The notes below the pieces were generated by a model, which was given only the letters and a program-made list of their open reading frames with translations, was not told where the DNA came from and did no database searches. The position numbers and the translations under genes are program-made. Of a stretch of 64,000 bases of DNA, positions 46,622-56,454 are shown one piece after another. Position 1 is the stretch's first letter. Every line of letters begins with the position of its first letter. This stretch comes from a marine bacterium B5-7 (lineage in GTDB: Bacteria > Pseudomonadota > Gammaproteobacteria > Arenicellales > CAJQKF01), in assembly GCA_021604525.1 (NCBI GenBank), contig BQJD01000001.1:205060-269059 (forward strand), in the 5' to 3' direction.

Positions 46622-47698
46622 TTAATGTGGAAACGGCCACAACCTGAGCTTTTCCTTGGTAATGCGCCATAACTGCGCGAGACCATGAGGCTCGACGATC
46701 AGAAAAAATACTATTAGCCCACCAATCAACATGAAGATCAGGTGTTGCACAATATCTGTCGGCCAACCAAGTCCGCCGACCATTATGTTCTTCAAAAGGA
46801 CCGGTAAAGAAATAATAAATGCCGCACCGATGAATGAACCGACGATCGATCCTAGTCCACCGATGATGATCATGAAGAGCACCAGGAAGGATTTCTCGAT
46901 ACCGAATGCTTCTGTTGGTTCAGCCGCACCCAGATACACGGCAAAAAACATGGCGCCAGCTACACCAATATAGAACGAGCTGACAGCGAACGCCGTAAGT
47001 TTCGCTTTAAGTGGTGGCACACCGATAATCTCTGCGGCAATGTCCATATCGCGAATGGCCATCCAGGACCTGCCGATAACACTGCGGGTAAGATTTTTGG
47101 CAACAAAGGCGAACAAAACCACAATGGTGAGACAAAACAGATAGGTTGCCCAAGGTGGAGCTTCAGGCCCTGTTATTGCCACTCCGAAGATAAATCTCTC
47201 AGGTGCTGTGATCTGACCTGAAGCCGAGTGATTATAAAACCAGGGGAATTTGTTAAACATCCAGACAAGAAAGAACTGTGCGGCGAGCGTGGCAACGGCG
47301 AGATAAAAACCCTTGATGCGAAGCGACGGCAGGCCAAACAGAATACCAACCAGCGCGGTCACTCCACCGGCGAGGATGATAACGAAAAATATGTTCAAAT
47401 CTGGAAACGCCGTCATCAACTTATATGCTGCATAGGCCCCGACAGCCATGAATCCACCGGTTCCAAGACTTAATTGACCACAATATCCGATGAGGATATT
47501 CAACCCGAGTGCCGCCATCGACCACACAAGGAATGGCATTAAGACCGACTTTTCCCAGTAATCATCGATAATAAATGGCACCACCAAAAATGCAAAGACA
47601 AGGACAATCTTGACACCCAATCGATCCAGCGCAATGGGAAATATTTGCTGGTCCGCCGGATACGATGTCTTGAATTCGCCTGCTTCGCGATAAAACAC
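46622..47698 (-). CDS. livM: Branched-chain-type ABC transporter permease LivM
   Basis: Inner-membrane permease of the Liv/HAAT importer, 358 aa with about ten hydrophobic segments. It has the LivM signatures ALGLNILIGYCGQLSLGTGGFMAVGAYAAY and FMIIIGGLGSIVGSFIGAAF. It follows livH by four bases and precedes the binding-protein gene. GTG is the likely start codon. Confidence 0.93.
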   Translation of the reverse strand: MFYREAGEFKTSYPADQQIFPIALDRLGVKIVLVFAFLVVPFIIDDYWEKSVLMPFLVWSMAALGLNILIGYCGQLSLGTGGFMAVGAYAAYKLMTAFPDLNIFFVIILAGGVTALVGILFGLPSLRIKGFYLAVATLAAQFFLVWMFNKFPWFYNHSASGQITAPERFIFGVAITGPEAPPWATYLFCLTIVVLFAFVAKNLTRSVIGRSWMAIRDMDIAAEIIGVPPLKAKLTAFAVSSFYIGVAGAMFFAVYLGAAEPTEAFGIEKSFLVLFMIIIGGLGSIVGSFIGAAFIISLPVLLKNIMVGGLGWPTDIVQHLIFMLIGGLIVFFLIVEPHGLAQLWRITKEKLRLWPFPH

Positions 47699-47702
47699 GT
47701 TG

Positions 47703-48704
47703 CTATACCCTCTCTATAATTCGTTCGCCGAACAATCCTTGTGGCCTGAACATCAGGAAAAACAATGCCAGAACATAGGCGAACCAGTTTTCTGTAGCGC
47801 CGCCGATCATTGGGCCAATAGAGTACTCGAATAACTTCTCGCCCACACCGATTATTAATCCGCCAACTATTGCGCCTGGTATGGATGTGAACCCGCCGAG
47901 AATTAATACAGGTAACGCCTTCAAGGCAATTAATGACAACGAGAACTGGACGCCGGATTTTGAACCCCACATGATACCGGCTACCAACGCTACGAAACCG
48001 GCAATGGACCATACTATTACCCAGATCGTCCGCAAGGAGATTCCCACCGTCATTGCGGCCTGATGATCATCAGCAACCGCCCTGAGTGCCCTGCCCGTTT
48101 TGGTATATTGCGAAAATAATGTCAATACAACGACCAGTATGACGGCGATGACTGACGCCCATACGTCGAGAACGTCGATATACATGCCGTAATAATCAGA
48201 ACCCGGGGCTGCCCAGGATTTGGTAACGTCCTCCAGCCAGAATGACCCACCCGATGGTATGCCGACGTCCAGCGCCTTGATATCGGCGCCCCACATAAGA
48301 TCGCCGAACCCTTCCATGAAGAAGGCAAGACCGATGGTTGCCATAAAAAGGATTATCGGCGCCTGGTTTACGAGATGTTGCAGGATGAGTTTTTCGACCA
48401 GCCACGCAAATATCACCATAATACATAGCGTTAGAATAATAGCCACGAAGTTGTTTACTCCGTCGGACCATGTGAGATATTCAACGCCGAATAATGCATG
48501 AATGAGATGCGAGAATGGTACCTGCCCCGTTTGAATGCCCACCAGGGTCAAGGCGGCAAAGAGTGCCATCACGCCCTGGGCGTAATTGAATATGCCGGAC
48601 GCCTTAAAAATAAGCACGAAGCCCAAAGCGACAAGCGAATACATAACGCCAGCCATCAGGCCATTCAGAATTACCTCGATCGTGTTAAGAAATATTGGGC
48701 TCAT
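47703..48704 (-). CDS. livH: Branched-chain-type ABC transporter permease LivH
   Basis: First inner-membrane permease of the importer, 333 aa. Conserved stretches are LNGLMAGVMYSLVALGFVLIFKASGIFNYAQGVMAL at the start and ALPVLILGGFTSIPGAIVGGLIIGVGE near residue 265. It lies between livG and livM and shares their transcript. Confidence 0.93.
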   Translation of the reverse strand: MSPIFLNTIEVILNGLMAGVMYSLVALGFVLIFKASGIFNYAQGVMALFAALTLVGIQTGQVPFSHLIHALFGVEYLTWSDGVNNFVAIILTLCIMVIFAWLVEKLILQHLVNQAPIILFMATIGLAFFMEGFGDLMWGADIKALDVGIPSGGSFWLEDVTKSWAAPGSDYYGMYIDVLDVWASVIAVILVVVLTLFSQYTKTGRALRAVADDHQAAMTVGISLRTIWVIVWSIAGFVALVAGIMWGSKSGVQFSLSLIALKALPVLILGGFTSIPGAIVGGLIIGVGEKLFEYSIGPMIGGATENWFAYVLALFFLMFRPQGLFGERIIERV

Positions 48705-48785
48705 GTCCAGATACTATTTCGAAAACCACTTCCAATTCGCAGATGTCCAGATTGAAACCGGAAAATAATGTTATGTCTTGTGGCG

Positions 48786-49577
48786 TTAGTCATGACTCAC
48801 CCCAAGGTATGCGTCAATAACCGTTTGATTATTGCGAATTTCATCAGGCACACCATCACCGATTTTGCGCCCGTAATCAAGGACGACTACTCGATCGGCG
48901 ATATCCATGACCACACCCATATCGTGTTCTATCAAGGCAATGGTTGTACCAAATTGTTCGTTTACATCGAGTACATAACGACACATATCTTCTTTTTCTT
49001 CGATGTTCATACCCGCCATTGGTTCATCGAGCAGCAGCAGATCCGCATCGGCAGCCAAAGCACGCCCTAGCTCTACTCGTTTCTGCAAGCCGTATGGCAA
49101 ACGTCCGACAGGTGTTTTACGAATCGACTGAATCTTTAGAAAATCAATGATCTGTTCGATTCTTTCGCGATGTTCAATTTCCTGACGTTCAGCACGTCCA
49201 TACCATATCGCCTGCCAGAACATATTTGTGTTCATGCGCGTGATACGCCCTGTCATCAGGTTATCAAGGGTTGTCATTCCCTTGAATAAAGCAATATTTT
49301 GAAAGGTGCGGGATATTCCCTGTCTGGCAATCTGGTGTGGTTTAAGATTATTACGCCGAATGCCCTTGAACCAGACTTCACCGTCTTGCGGGTGATAAAA
49401 CCCGTTTATCACATTGAGCATCGAAGATTTACCCGCACCATTAGGCCCGATAATCGCGCGGATTTCACCTTTCCTGATATCGAAACTTATATTCTCAAGC
49501 GCCTTTACACCACCAAAAGACAAGCTGATATTCTTGACCGATAACAACACGTCATCAACAACGCTATCCGGCATCAT
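48786..49577 (-). CDS. livG: Branched-chain-type ABC transporter ATPase LivG
   Basis: ATPase of the Liv/HAAT importer. Walker A IGPNGAGKSSMLNVINGFYHP, the LivG insert FQNIALFKGMTTLDNLM, the signature LPYGLQKRVELGRALA (in place of LSGGQ, as in LivG) and Walker B LLLLDEPMAGMN, then the C-terminal tail. The frame opens at 49652 but overlaps the preceding gene; ATG 49577 (263 aa) is preferred. Confidence 0.93.
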   Translation of the reverse strand: MMPDSVVDDVLLSVKNISLSFGGVKALENISFDIRKGEIRAIIGPNGAGKSSMLNVINGFYHPQDGEVWFKGIRRNNLKPHQIARQGISRTFQNIALFKGMTTLDNLMTGRITRMNTNMFWQAIWYGRAERQEIEHRERIEQIIDFLKIQSIRKTPVGRLPYGLQKRVELGRALAADADLLLLDEPMAGMNIEEKEDMCRYVLDVNEQFGTTIALIEHDMGVVMDIADRVVVLDYGRKIGDGVPDEIRNNQTVIDAYLGVSHD

Positions 49578-49593
49578 GACTTGATTGTCTCGA

Positions 49594-51534
49594 TCATGCT
49601 GTTTTTGCGAGAGTGTTGAATACGCGCACAGATACAATTCTGATGTCGCCATTCAAGCTTCCTTTTCGGCCATCTTCAAATGTCACTTCAACAGAAATCT
49701 CGCAATGATCGCTACCATCGTATAGGGCATCTATCAATGTTTTGTATCGCTCGGCGATAATTCTTCGACGCAACTTGCGAGTTCGCGTCAACTCGCCATC
49801 GTCAGCGTCAAGTTCCTTGTGAAGGATAAGAAAACGTCTCACTTGAGAGTCAGCCAGCAATTCATCAGCGGCGAGATCGGCGTTGACCTGCTCGATGCAC
49901 TCTTCAATTAGCTTGTACACTTCAGGATGGGCTGCAAGTTCCTGATAGCTACCATAAGATAACCCGCGTCGCTCCGCCCAATCACCGACTGCCGACAGGT
50001 CGATGTTGATCATTGCCGTGACTTCATCACGAGCATCGCCAAATGTTATCGCCTCGAGTATGTACTGAAAAAACTTAAGCTTATTTTCAATATACTTGGG
50101 TGCGAACATAGCGCCATTATTAAGCCGGCCAACATCCTTGGTGCGATCGATTATTTTCAGGTGTCCTTCACTATCGAAAATACCTGCGTCACCGGTATGC
50201 ACCCAGCCATCTTCTGTTTTTGCCGAGCGAGTTGCCTCTGGATTCTTATAGTAGGAATGGAATACACCGGGTGAACGAAAAAGCACCTCGCCATCATCAG
50301 ACAAACGAATCTCAACATCCTTAATTGGCTTACCCACAGTATCCGAACGTATCTGATCATCCGGTTGGACCGTAACAAAGGGAGAGGCTTCCGTTTGACC
50401 ATATACCTGTTTGATGTGGATACCGATAGAACGATAAAAGTCGAACATATCGGGTCCGATTGCCTCGCCTGCGGTATAGGTCAGCCGGGTGCGACTGTAG
50501 CCAAGCTGATTCTTGAGTGGTTCATACACTGTCAACTTGCCCAGTTTGTACATCAACTGATCGAATAAACCTATCGGCTTTCCTTCAAGCTTTGCATCAA
50601 GGCAGCGTTTCGCAACATCAAGGGATTTGTGAAACATCCAACGCTTAAGTTTCGAAGCATCCTCCATACGAATCATGATGCTGGTACGATGATTCTCAAG
50701 GACTCTTGGTGATGTGAAGTGGTAGGTTGGACCAATCTCCCGTGAGTCCGCCATGACGGTTTCCGGACTCTCAGGACAACACACGCAGAAGCCCGCGATA
50801 TGTGCCTGGGCATAGGAAATAAAATGATCGACAATCCATGCCATTGGCAGGTAGGCAATGACCGAGTCGGTTTCATTAAGACCTTCAAGATCGACACAAA
50901 TCGAGGCTATGCTTCGAATATTGTCGTATGTCAGCACAACGCCCTTGGGTTGCCCGGTCGTCCCCGATGTATAGAGAATGACTGATACATCAGCACCGTT
51001 GCTTGCCTGTATGGATCTGTTTATAAGCTCAGGATCTGCTGCAAGCGCCTTGTCGCCGAGTGCCTGAACAGACTCAAAACTCCTTATAAAGTCTTTGTCG
51101 TAATCAGCAAGGCCGCGATCATCGTCGTATATGACCGCCGTTACAGTTGGGCAGGATTCGCGAATCTCGATCACCTTGTCGACCTGTTCCTGATCCTCCG
51201 CAATCACGAATTTCGCTTCAGCATGGCCGATAACGAACTTCATCTCCTCGGCGACAGCGTCATAATAAGTCGGGACAGGAACTCCCCCGAGACATTGGGC
51301 GGCCGATACCGCGAAATACATGCGCGGGCGATTTTGGCCAATGATAAACAGCTTATCACCGCGCTCGAATCCCATGGCTGAAAGTCCGGCAGCGAATCGG
51401 GTTACTTCTTTAAGGTAGTCGGCCCAGGTCCATGTTTGCCAGATCCCGTAATCCTTCTCGCGAATGGCAGGATGATCGGCCAGTTGGCTGGCCTTGAGTT
51501 GCAGCAGTTTCGGGAATGTATCAGCGTCTGCCAT
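49594..51534 (-). CDS. Long-chain acyl-CoA synthetase-like AMP-forming enzyme
   Basis: Adenylate-forming enzyme of the long FadD15-like branch, 646 aa. The ATP loop VILYTSGTTGQPKGVVLTY, the gate region VYGQTEASPFVT, the hinge WVHTGDAGIFDSEGHLKIIDRTKD and the C-terminal region are present. It would activate a fatty or aryl-alkanoic acid. It heads the operon acs-livG-livH-livM-binding protein-livF-paaK-like, so import and CoA activation of one substrate appear coupled. Confidence 0.9.
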   Translation of the reverse strand: MADADTFPKLLQLKASQLADHPAIREKDYGIWQTWTWADYLKEVTRFAAGLSAMGFERGDKLFIIGQNRPRMYFAVSAAQCLGGVPVPTYYDAVAEEMKFVIGHAEAKFVIAEDQEQVDKVIEIRESCPTVTAVIYDDDRGLADYDKDFIRSFESVQALGDKALAADPELINRSIQASNGADVSVILYTSGTTGQPKGVVLTYDNIRSIASICVDLEGLNETDSVIAYLPMAWIVDHFISYAQAHIAGFCVCCPESPETVMADSREIGPTYHFTSPRVLENHRTSIMIRMEDASKLKRWMFHKSLDVAKRCLDAKLEGKPIGLFDQLMYKLGKLTVYEPLKNQLGYSRTRLTYTAGEAIGPDMFDFYRSIGIHIKQVYGQTEASPFVTVQPDDQIRSDTVGKPIKDVEIRLSDDGEVLFRSPGVFHSYYKNPEATRSAKTEDGWVHTGDAGIFDSEGHLKIIDRTKDVGRLNNGAMFAPKYIENKLKFFQYILEAITFGDARDEVTAMINIDLSAVGDWAERRGLSYGSYQELAAHPEVYKLIEECIEQVNADLAADELLADSQVRRFLILHKELDADDGELTRTRKLRRRIIAERYKTLIDALYDGSDHCEISVEVTFEDGRKGSLNGDIRIVSVRVFNTLAKTA

Positions 51535-51948
51535 TTATTCAGCCCACCCGATATACCCGCGTACAGTATGATTTTGCACGACCCGCTTCTCCTGAGTGAC
51601 AGTCTTCGTTATTCCAGCATCTGTTTCGTTTATAGCTCTTGATGTGACGCTACAACGTTTGATCGGACTCACGATAACGCAATCAATACCCGGTCAACAG
51701 TGCGTATTTATATACATACTATCTAAGCGCGACTCGGTCGATTTGTAAAGAGATTTTTTGAGAGTCACCGGGCGACTGCAAATCACCTGAAGTGATTGAT
51801 ATATCAAACAGACTAAAACATTAAATTATTGCCGAATCTTGTCTTTGTAGTCGTAATTCGTCGCCAGCTTGATAACAGATATCATCAGAGAACAATCCGG
51901 CTTTAACTGGTTTTGAATATTCGAAGAGAGATATCGCCGGAAGTGAAT
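51535..51948. other. Non-coding stretch between der and the uptake operon
   Basis: About 414 bases, A/T-rich near 51700-51720. It must hold the promoter of the acyl-CoA synthetase-liv operon on the minus strand and any der terminator. I saw no hexamer pair or hairpin good enough to call, and no gene. Confidence 0.4.
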
Positions 51949-53322
51949 TCAGGTCTGAACGGGTTTGCCACGACGGAGATATCGAACGCCCTGGCCTACT
52001 CGCTTGGCATAGGGGTTTTCATCGGTACGGTAAACCACACGAATACGGGTACCGGTCAAACGATAGCTTTTTTGCAGGAAATTGGAAATATAGCGGGTGT
52101 AGGTTTGCGGGATATGATCAAGACGATTGCCATGGATAATGATCGACGGTGGATTACGGTCTTCCTGATGGGCAAATTTGAGTTTTACCGGATGACCGTT
52201 ATACATTGGCGGAGACTGCGCAGCGACGGCGGCTTCAAGACGGCGATTAAGATCCGAAGTTTTGAATTCGATCATTGCTGAATCGTAGGCACGGACAACG
52301 GCAGGGATAATGTCGCCAACACGGCTGCCATGCAAGGCGGAAATATTCATTACTTCGTGGGGCGCGAGAAATCTCAATCGCCTCTCGAACTGCTCCTGGA
52401 CACGTTTTCTTGCATAGGGTTCAAGATTATCCCACTTGTTAACGACTACAACGATTGAGCGTCCCCGAGCGTCAATCATGCCGGCAATAGCAGCGTCCTG
52501 ATCACTAATCTCCCTTTGCGCATCGAGCATTAGCACGCATACATGGGCGCGTTCAATTGCACGTAGCGTGCGCACGATCGAGAACTTTTCAATGGTTCCG
52601 GTAACGGCCTGTTTACGTCGCACGCCTGCGGTATCGATCAGTTCAAACTCCCGGCCAGCCCGGGAAAAGGGTATCGACACGCTATCGCGAGTGGTGCCGG
52701 GTTCGTCTTTTACGATCACCCGCGATTCACCAAGTAGCGCGTTAATCAGGGTAGATTTACCTGCATTGGGACGACCGACGATAGCGACGCGAATACGACC
52801 GTCGTCTGCTTGCCCGTCGAGACTTTCGTCTGATGGATATCTTTCAAGCATATGGTCAAGTAACGCTTCCACGCGGTCACCGCGCTTTGCCGAAATTGCC
52901 CACGATTCACCGAGGCCGAGGGATTGAAAATCCGTCACCGCCATTGCACCTTCAATGCCTTCGGACTTGTTAACAGCAAGATGAACAGGTTTACCATGAC
53001 GCCGAAGTGTTTGGGCAATTTCAGCATCACGCCCACTTAGCCCCTGCTCGTAGTCAACGACAAAGACTATCTCGTCGGCTTCCGCGAGTACCTGTTCGAC
53101 TTGTTCATCGATAAGCGCTGCAAAGTCGGAATCATCCCCAAGCCCGCCGGTATCGACAACCAGCGCGCGAACTATGCGATCACGCTTGACGCTACCGTAC
53201 AGACGATCCCGGGTTAAACCCGGTTGATCATGTACGATTGCATCGCGACTTCGTGTCAGTGTGTTAAATAAAGTCGACTTGCCGACATTAGGTCGTCCAA
53301 CCAGCGCAATAACAGGTATCAC
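51949..53322 (-). CDS. der: GTPase Der (EngA), 50S ribosome assembly
   Basis: Double-GTPase needed for large-subunit assembly. The first G domain starts with GRPNVGKST and DTGG, the second with GRPNAGKSTLINALLG, DTAGVRR and NKWDNL, then the KH-like C-terminal domain. The open frame reaches 53490 but overlaps bamB; GTG 53322, four bases after the bamB stop, gives 457 aa and starts right at the conserved VIPVIALVGRPN. Order bamB-der is standard. Confidence 0.96.
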   Translation of the reverse strand: MIPVIALVGRPNVGKSTLFNTLTRSRDAIVHDQPGLTRDRLYGSVKRDRIVRALVVDTGGLGDDSDFAALIDEQVEQVLAEADEIVFVVDYEQGLSGRDAEIAQTLRRHGKPVHLAVNKSEGIEGAMAVTDFQSLGLGESWAISAKRGDRVEALLDHMLERYPSDESLDGQADDGRIRVAIVGRPNAGKSTLINALLGESRVIVKDEPGTTRDSVSIPFSRAGREFELIDTAGVRRKQAVTGTIEKFSIVRTLRAIERAHVCVLMLDAQREISDQDAAIAGMIDARGRSIVVVVNKWDNLEPYARKRVQEQFERRLRFLAPHEVMNISALHGSRVGDIIPAVVRAYDSAMIEFKTSDLNRRLEAAVAAQSPPMYNGHPVKLKFAHQEDRNPPSIIIHGNRLDHIPQTYTRYISNFLQKSYRLTGTRIRVVYRTDENPYAKRVGQGVRYLRRGKPVQT

Positions 53323-53326
53323 GGCG

Positions 53327-54475
53327 TCAACGCAATGCCAGGGCGTGTATGCGTCCGCTCTCGGAAGTGAATAACACTGTATCGCCAACCTTGACTGGAG
53401 TGCCCACGAGAGCGCCTCCACCAATGCTTTCGGAAGCAACAATTTCGCCGGTTTCAGGATCCAGACTGTAGATAACACCTTTGAAATCACCCACTAAAAG
53501 TCGTTCCCCAAGTCTGACAGGCGAGGTTAATCCTCGCCCAATGAGTTCGGATTGCTCCCAGATTTTCTCACCGGTAAACCGATTGAGCGCCACAATTGTG
53601 CCAGTCTCAGTCGATATATAGAGTCGATCAGAATCGACGCCAGGGGTTTTCAGCGTTGAAATATCTGCCGACCAGATCACTCGCGGTGTGCCGAGCGCCA
53701 TTGCGACCACTCGCGACTGATATGAGGCCACATACAAAATGGTGCCAAACAACACCGGATCAGCGTCAATATCCGCCAGGCGCCGGACTTCATTATCGCC
53801 TCGTTGTGTTCCGATAGGCGTCTCCCATAGCCCACGACCGCTATCCACATCAAGCGCAAGGATACGACCATCTGCAAGACCCACAACGGCACCGCGCCCA
53901 TTAATTAACGGTGCTGAAACACCACGAACGCTCAAACCTTCAATATTTTTTTGCAGGGTCCACAACGGTGACCCGGTGGCACTGTCAAGACCAACAATTT
54001 TTGAATCTCCCGCACGTACAATCACTACTCCCGGTGATATCGCAGGTGGTGCGAGCACTTCGCCATTTACCATGCCACGCCAGGTTTCGGAGCCATCATC
54101 CAGTCGCAGAGCTATAACCTGTCCGGAGCGATTAGCCACCACTGCCAGACCGTCACCGATACCGACACCGGCGGATAGCGGCAGATCGAGATCTATCTCC
54201 CATTGTTCGTTACCGCTCGTTGCATCAATGGCGCTTACCTTACCGTCAGGACCCGCAACGATAACAGCGTCAGCCGTTGGCGCGGGTCTTAGGATTCCAG
54301 TTTGCGCATCAAAACTGCCACCCAGTCGGTGGTCATACAGCGTTGTTAAAAACCGTTCACTGTTGACTTTCGGCTCGGGGTTCGGAGCAACGCCTTCCTG
54401 ACTGTAGTGAAGTTTAGTGCCGCCACAGGCTGTCAGGAAAACAGGTAACAACAGAAATAGTGTGCGTGATTTCAT
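53327..54475 (-). CDS. bamB: Outer-membrane assembly lipoprotein BamB
   Basis: Lipoprotein of the BAM complex that inserts outer-membrane proteins. The signal peptide ends in LTAC with the lipid-bearing Cys at residue 17. The rest is a beta-propeller of PQQ-like repeats, for example GNEQWEIDLDLPLSAGVGIGDGLAVVANRSGQVIALRLDDGSETW. It is 382 aa and full length. It is followed by der and preceded two bases away by the yfgM-like gene, the usual order. Confidence 0.95.
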   Translation of the reverse strand: MKSRTLFLLLPVFLTACGGTKLHYSQEGVAPNPEPKVNSERFLTTLYDHRLGGSFDAQTGILRPAPTADAVIVAGPDGKVSAIDATSGNEQWEIDLDLPLSAGVGIGDGLAVVANRSGQVIALRLDDGSETWRGMVNGEVLAPPAISPGVVIVRAGDSKIVGLDSATGSPLWTLQKNIEGLSVRGVSAPLINGRGAVVGLADGRILALDVDSGRGLWETPIGTQRGDNEVRRLADIDADPVLFGTILYVASYQSRVVAMALGTPRVIWSADISTLKTPGVDSDRLYISTETGTIVALNRFTGEKIWEQSELIGRGLTSPVRLGERLLVGDFKGVIYSLDPETGEIVASESIGGGALVGTPVKVGDTVLFTSESGRIHALALR

Positions 54476-54477
54476 GG

Positions 54478-55125
54478 CTAATTCCGATTCTGACTCTGGG
54501 CTTGAAGACGATTTTTTCGGGCATCAAGAATATCGACATACGTAGAACCTGGCACAAGAGCGGCAATCGCTTCATCGTAAGCCTTGATAGCCGCATCATA
54601 ATTACCAGCATGGCTATACGCGGCAGCACGCAGCTCCGCGTAATGTGATGCATAGGATCCCGGGTTGTTCACATTGGCAATCTCAAGGGCGGTTTCAGCA
54701 TTGCCTGCACCCAGTTCCAGATAAGCAAGTCTCAGTCGCGCAACTTGTTCGATATTTTCATCATCGGTATTGGTTAGCGTCCAGTTGAGCATCTCCCGGG
54801 CTGAATCGACATCACCATTTTCATACAATCGAGCGGCGACAATCAGTGCACCGTTGGCAGCATAGGGCGTCGCTGAAAAATCATCCCGAAGTTCGCGAGC
54901 AATTTGTTCAACGGCCTCGAGCGATCCCTCGGTTTCGTGTTGCTGAAGCTCCGAAAACAACGTTGAGGCAGTTTTGTCACGGTTGTCTGTGTAGTAATTC
55001 CACCCATTGATACCGATGATTGCACCAATGCCAACAACCACGCCAACGATTATTGAAGAACCGTTTTTCTTCCACCAGTCTTTCAGGCGTTGCAGGTCTT
55101 CATCTTCGGCAATATGTGGGTCCAC
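54478..55125 (-). CDS. yfgM: YfgM-like membrane-anchored TPR protein
   Basis: Inner-membrane protein with a short cytoplasmic start, one membrane helix near residues 22-44 (SSIIVGVVVGIGAIIGINGWNYY) and a periplasmic TPR_21 domain. In E. coli YfgM links SecYEG with periplasmic chaperones such as PpiD. It is 215 aa. Its place between hisS and bamB is the conserved one. Confidence 0.92.
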   Translation of the reverse strand: MDPHIAEDEDLQRLKDWWKKNGSSIIVGVVVGIGAIIGINGWNYYTDNRDKTASTLFSELQQHETEGSLEAVEQIARELRDDFSATPYAANGALIVAARLYENGDVDSAREMLNWTLTNTDDENIEQVARLRLAYLELGAGNAETALEIANVNNPGSYASHYAELRAAAYSHAGNYDAAIKAYDEAIAALVPGSTYVDILDARKNRLQAQSQNRN

Positions 55126-55149
55126 AAATATCTCCCGGTAACGTGTACT

Positions 55150-56454
55150 TTAATTTTCGAATTTGGAATACTCGGGATTACCCGCATTCGCGCGCAGCAT
55201 CCCGATTAACTGTGCACCAATCTCATCGATTGGAACCTTGATCTGACCAGTTTCGTAGCGAAGATCCTTCACTGTGACAACTTGTTGGGTTACTTCTTCC
55301 TCACCAATAATGAGGGCAAAACGCGCACCACTTTGATCCGCCTTTTTCAATTGTTTTTTAAAATTGCCACCGCCCAGATGATTGCGCACCTTTAGTTCTG
55401 AATTACGTAGTGTCTCCGCGAGTGATACACCAATTATCTCTGCTTCATCACCCAGGGTCGCAAGATAAATATCGGCCACTTCGGCATCGACAGTATTACC
55501 TTCGATCTGCATGAGCTCAAGGAGTCTTTCGATACCGAGGGCGAAACCGGCTGCGGGCGCCGGCCGTCCAGATAGCTGCTCAATGAGACCATCGTAGCGA
55601 CCGCCAGCACACACTGCGCCTTGCGCTCCAAGTCGATCTGTCACCCACTCGAATACGATACTTGTGTAGTAATCGAGACCCCTGACCAACCGGTCGTTAA
55701 CACGATAGGCAATACCTGCGGCATCAAGCAGTTGACCCAATCGATTAAAGTCGGCCAGGGATTGTTCGTCAAGGTAGTTGGTGAGTCGTGGTGCGTCTTT
55801 CAATATCTCACGCGTGGTTTCAACTTTGCTATCGAGTATACGTAGCGGATTACGTTCAAGTCGCCGACGGCTGTCTTCGTCAAGATCTGCCTCATGACGA
55901 TGTAGATACTCTTTCAAATCATCCCGAAACAATGTCCGGGACGTGGGTGAGCCGAGAGTATTGATTTCCAGCGTAACGGAGGAAATACCGACTTCTTCGA
56001 ACAAGCGCGCAGCAAACATCTGTAGTTCGGCATCGGCATCCGGTCCCGGCCAACCGATTGCTTCGATGCCGAATTGGTGAAATTGCCGATAGCGTCCTTT
56101 TTGTGGTTTCTCATGCCGAAACATGGGCCCGAGATACCATAACTTTGCCTGCTGATTATGAAACAATCCATGCTCGACACCAGCACGCACGCAACTGGCG
56201 GTCGCTTCCGGGCGCAAGGTCACACTCTCACCGTTATTGTCGATGAAGGTATACATCTCTTTTTCGACAATATCGGTTGCTTCACCGATGGAACGTTTGA
56301 ACAGTTCGGTTCTCTCCAGCAAAGGCGGACGAATTTCCTCGTAACCATAAAGTGAACATATCCGCGCTAGAGATGATTCGAGATGCCGCCAGTGATATGT
56401 TTGGTCAGGCAGAATATCGTTCATGCCTCGAACCGATTGAATTTTCCGACTCAC
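55150..56454 (-). CDS. hisS: Histidyl-tRNA synthetase
   Basis: Class II synthetase, 434 aa. Histidine-specific motifs are SVRGMNDILPDQ, LRPEATASCVRAGVEH, LGPMFRHEKPQKGRYRQFHQFGIEAIG, GLDYYTSIVFEWV and AGGRYDGLIEQL. The C-terminal anticodon domain is present. It overlaps rodZ by four bases as ATGA. In many relatives ispG lies between rodZ and hisS; here it is missing. Confidence 0.97.
   Translation of the reverse strand: MSRKIQSVRGMNDILPDQTYHWRHLESSLARICSLYGYEEIRPPLLERTELFKRSIGEATDIVEKEMYTFIDNNGESVTLRPEATASCVRAGVEHGLFHNQQAKLWYLGPMFRHEKPQKGRYRQFHQFGIEAIGWPGPDADAELQMFAARLFEEVGISSVTLEINTLGSPTSRTLFRDDLKEYLHRHEADLDEDSRRRLERNPLRILDSKVETTREILKDAPRLTNYLDEQSLADFNRLGQLLDAAGIAYRVNDRLVRGLDYYTSIVFEWVTDRLGAQGAVCAGGRYDGLIEQLSGRPAPAAGFALGIERLLELMQIEGNTVDAEVADIYLATLGDEAEIIGVSLAETLRNSELKVRNHLGGGNFKKQLKKADQSGARFALIIGEEEVTQQVVTVKDLRYETGQIKVPIDEIGAQLIGMLRANAGNPEYSKFEN

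Noticed and set aside
53739..54401. A 220-codon open frame on the plus strand.
   Set aside because: It lies wholly opposite bamB, has no Shine-Dalgarno sequence and a Ser/Arg/Pro-rich composition typical of an antisense shadow.
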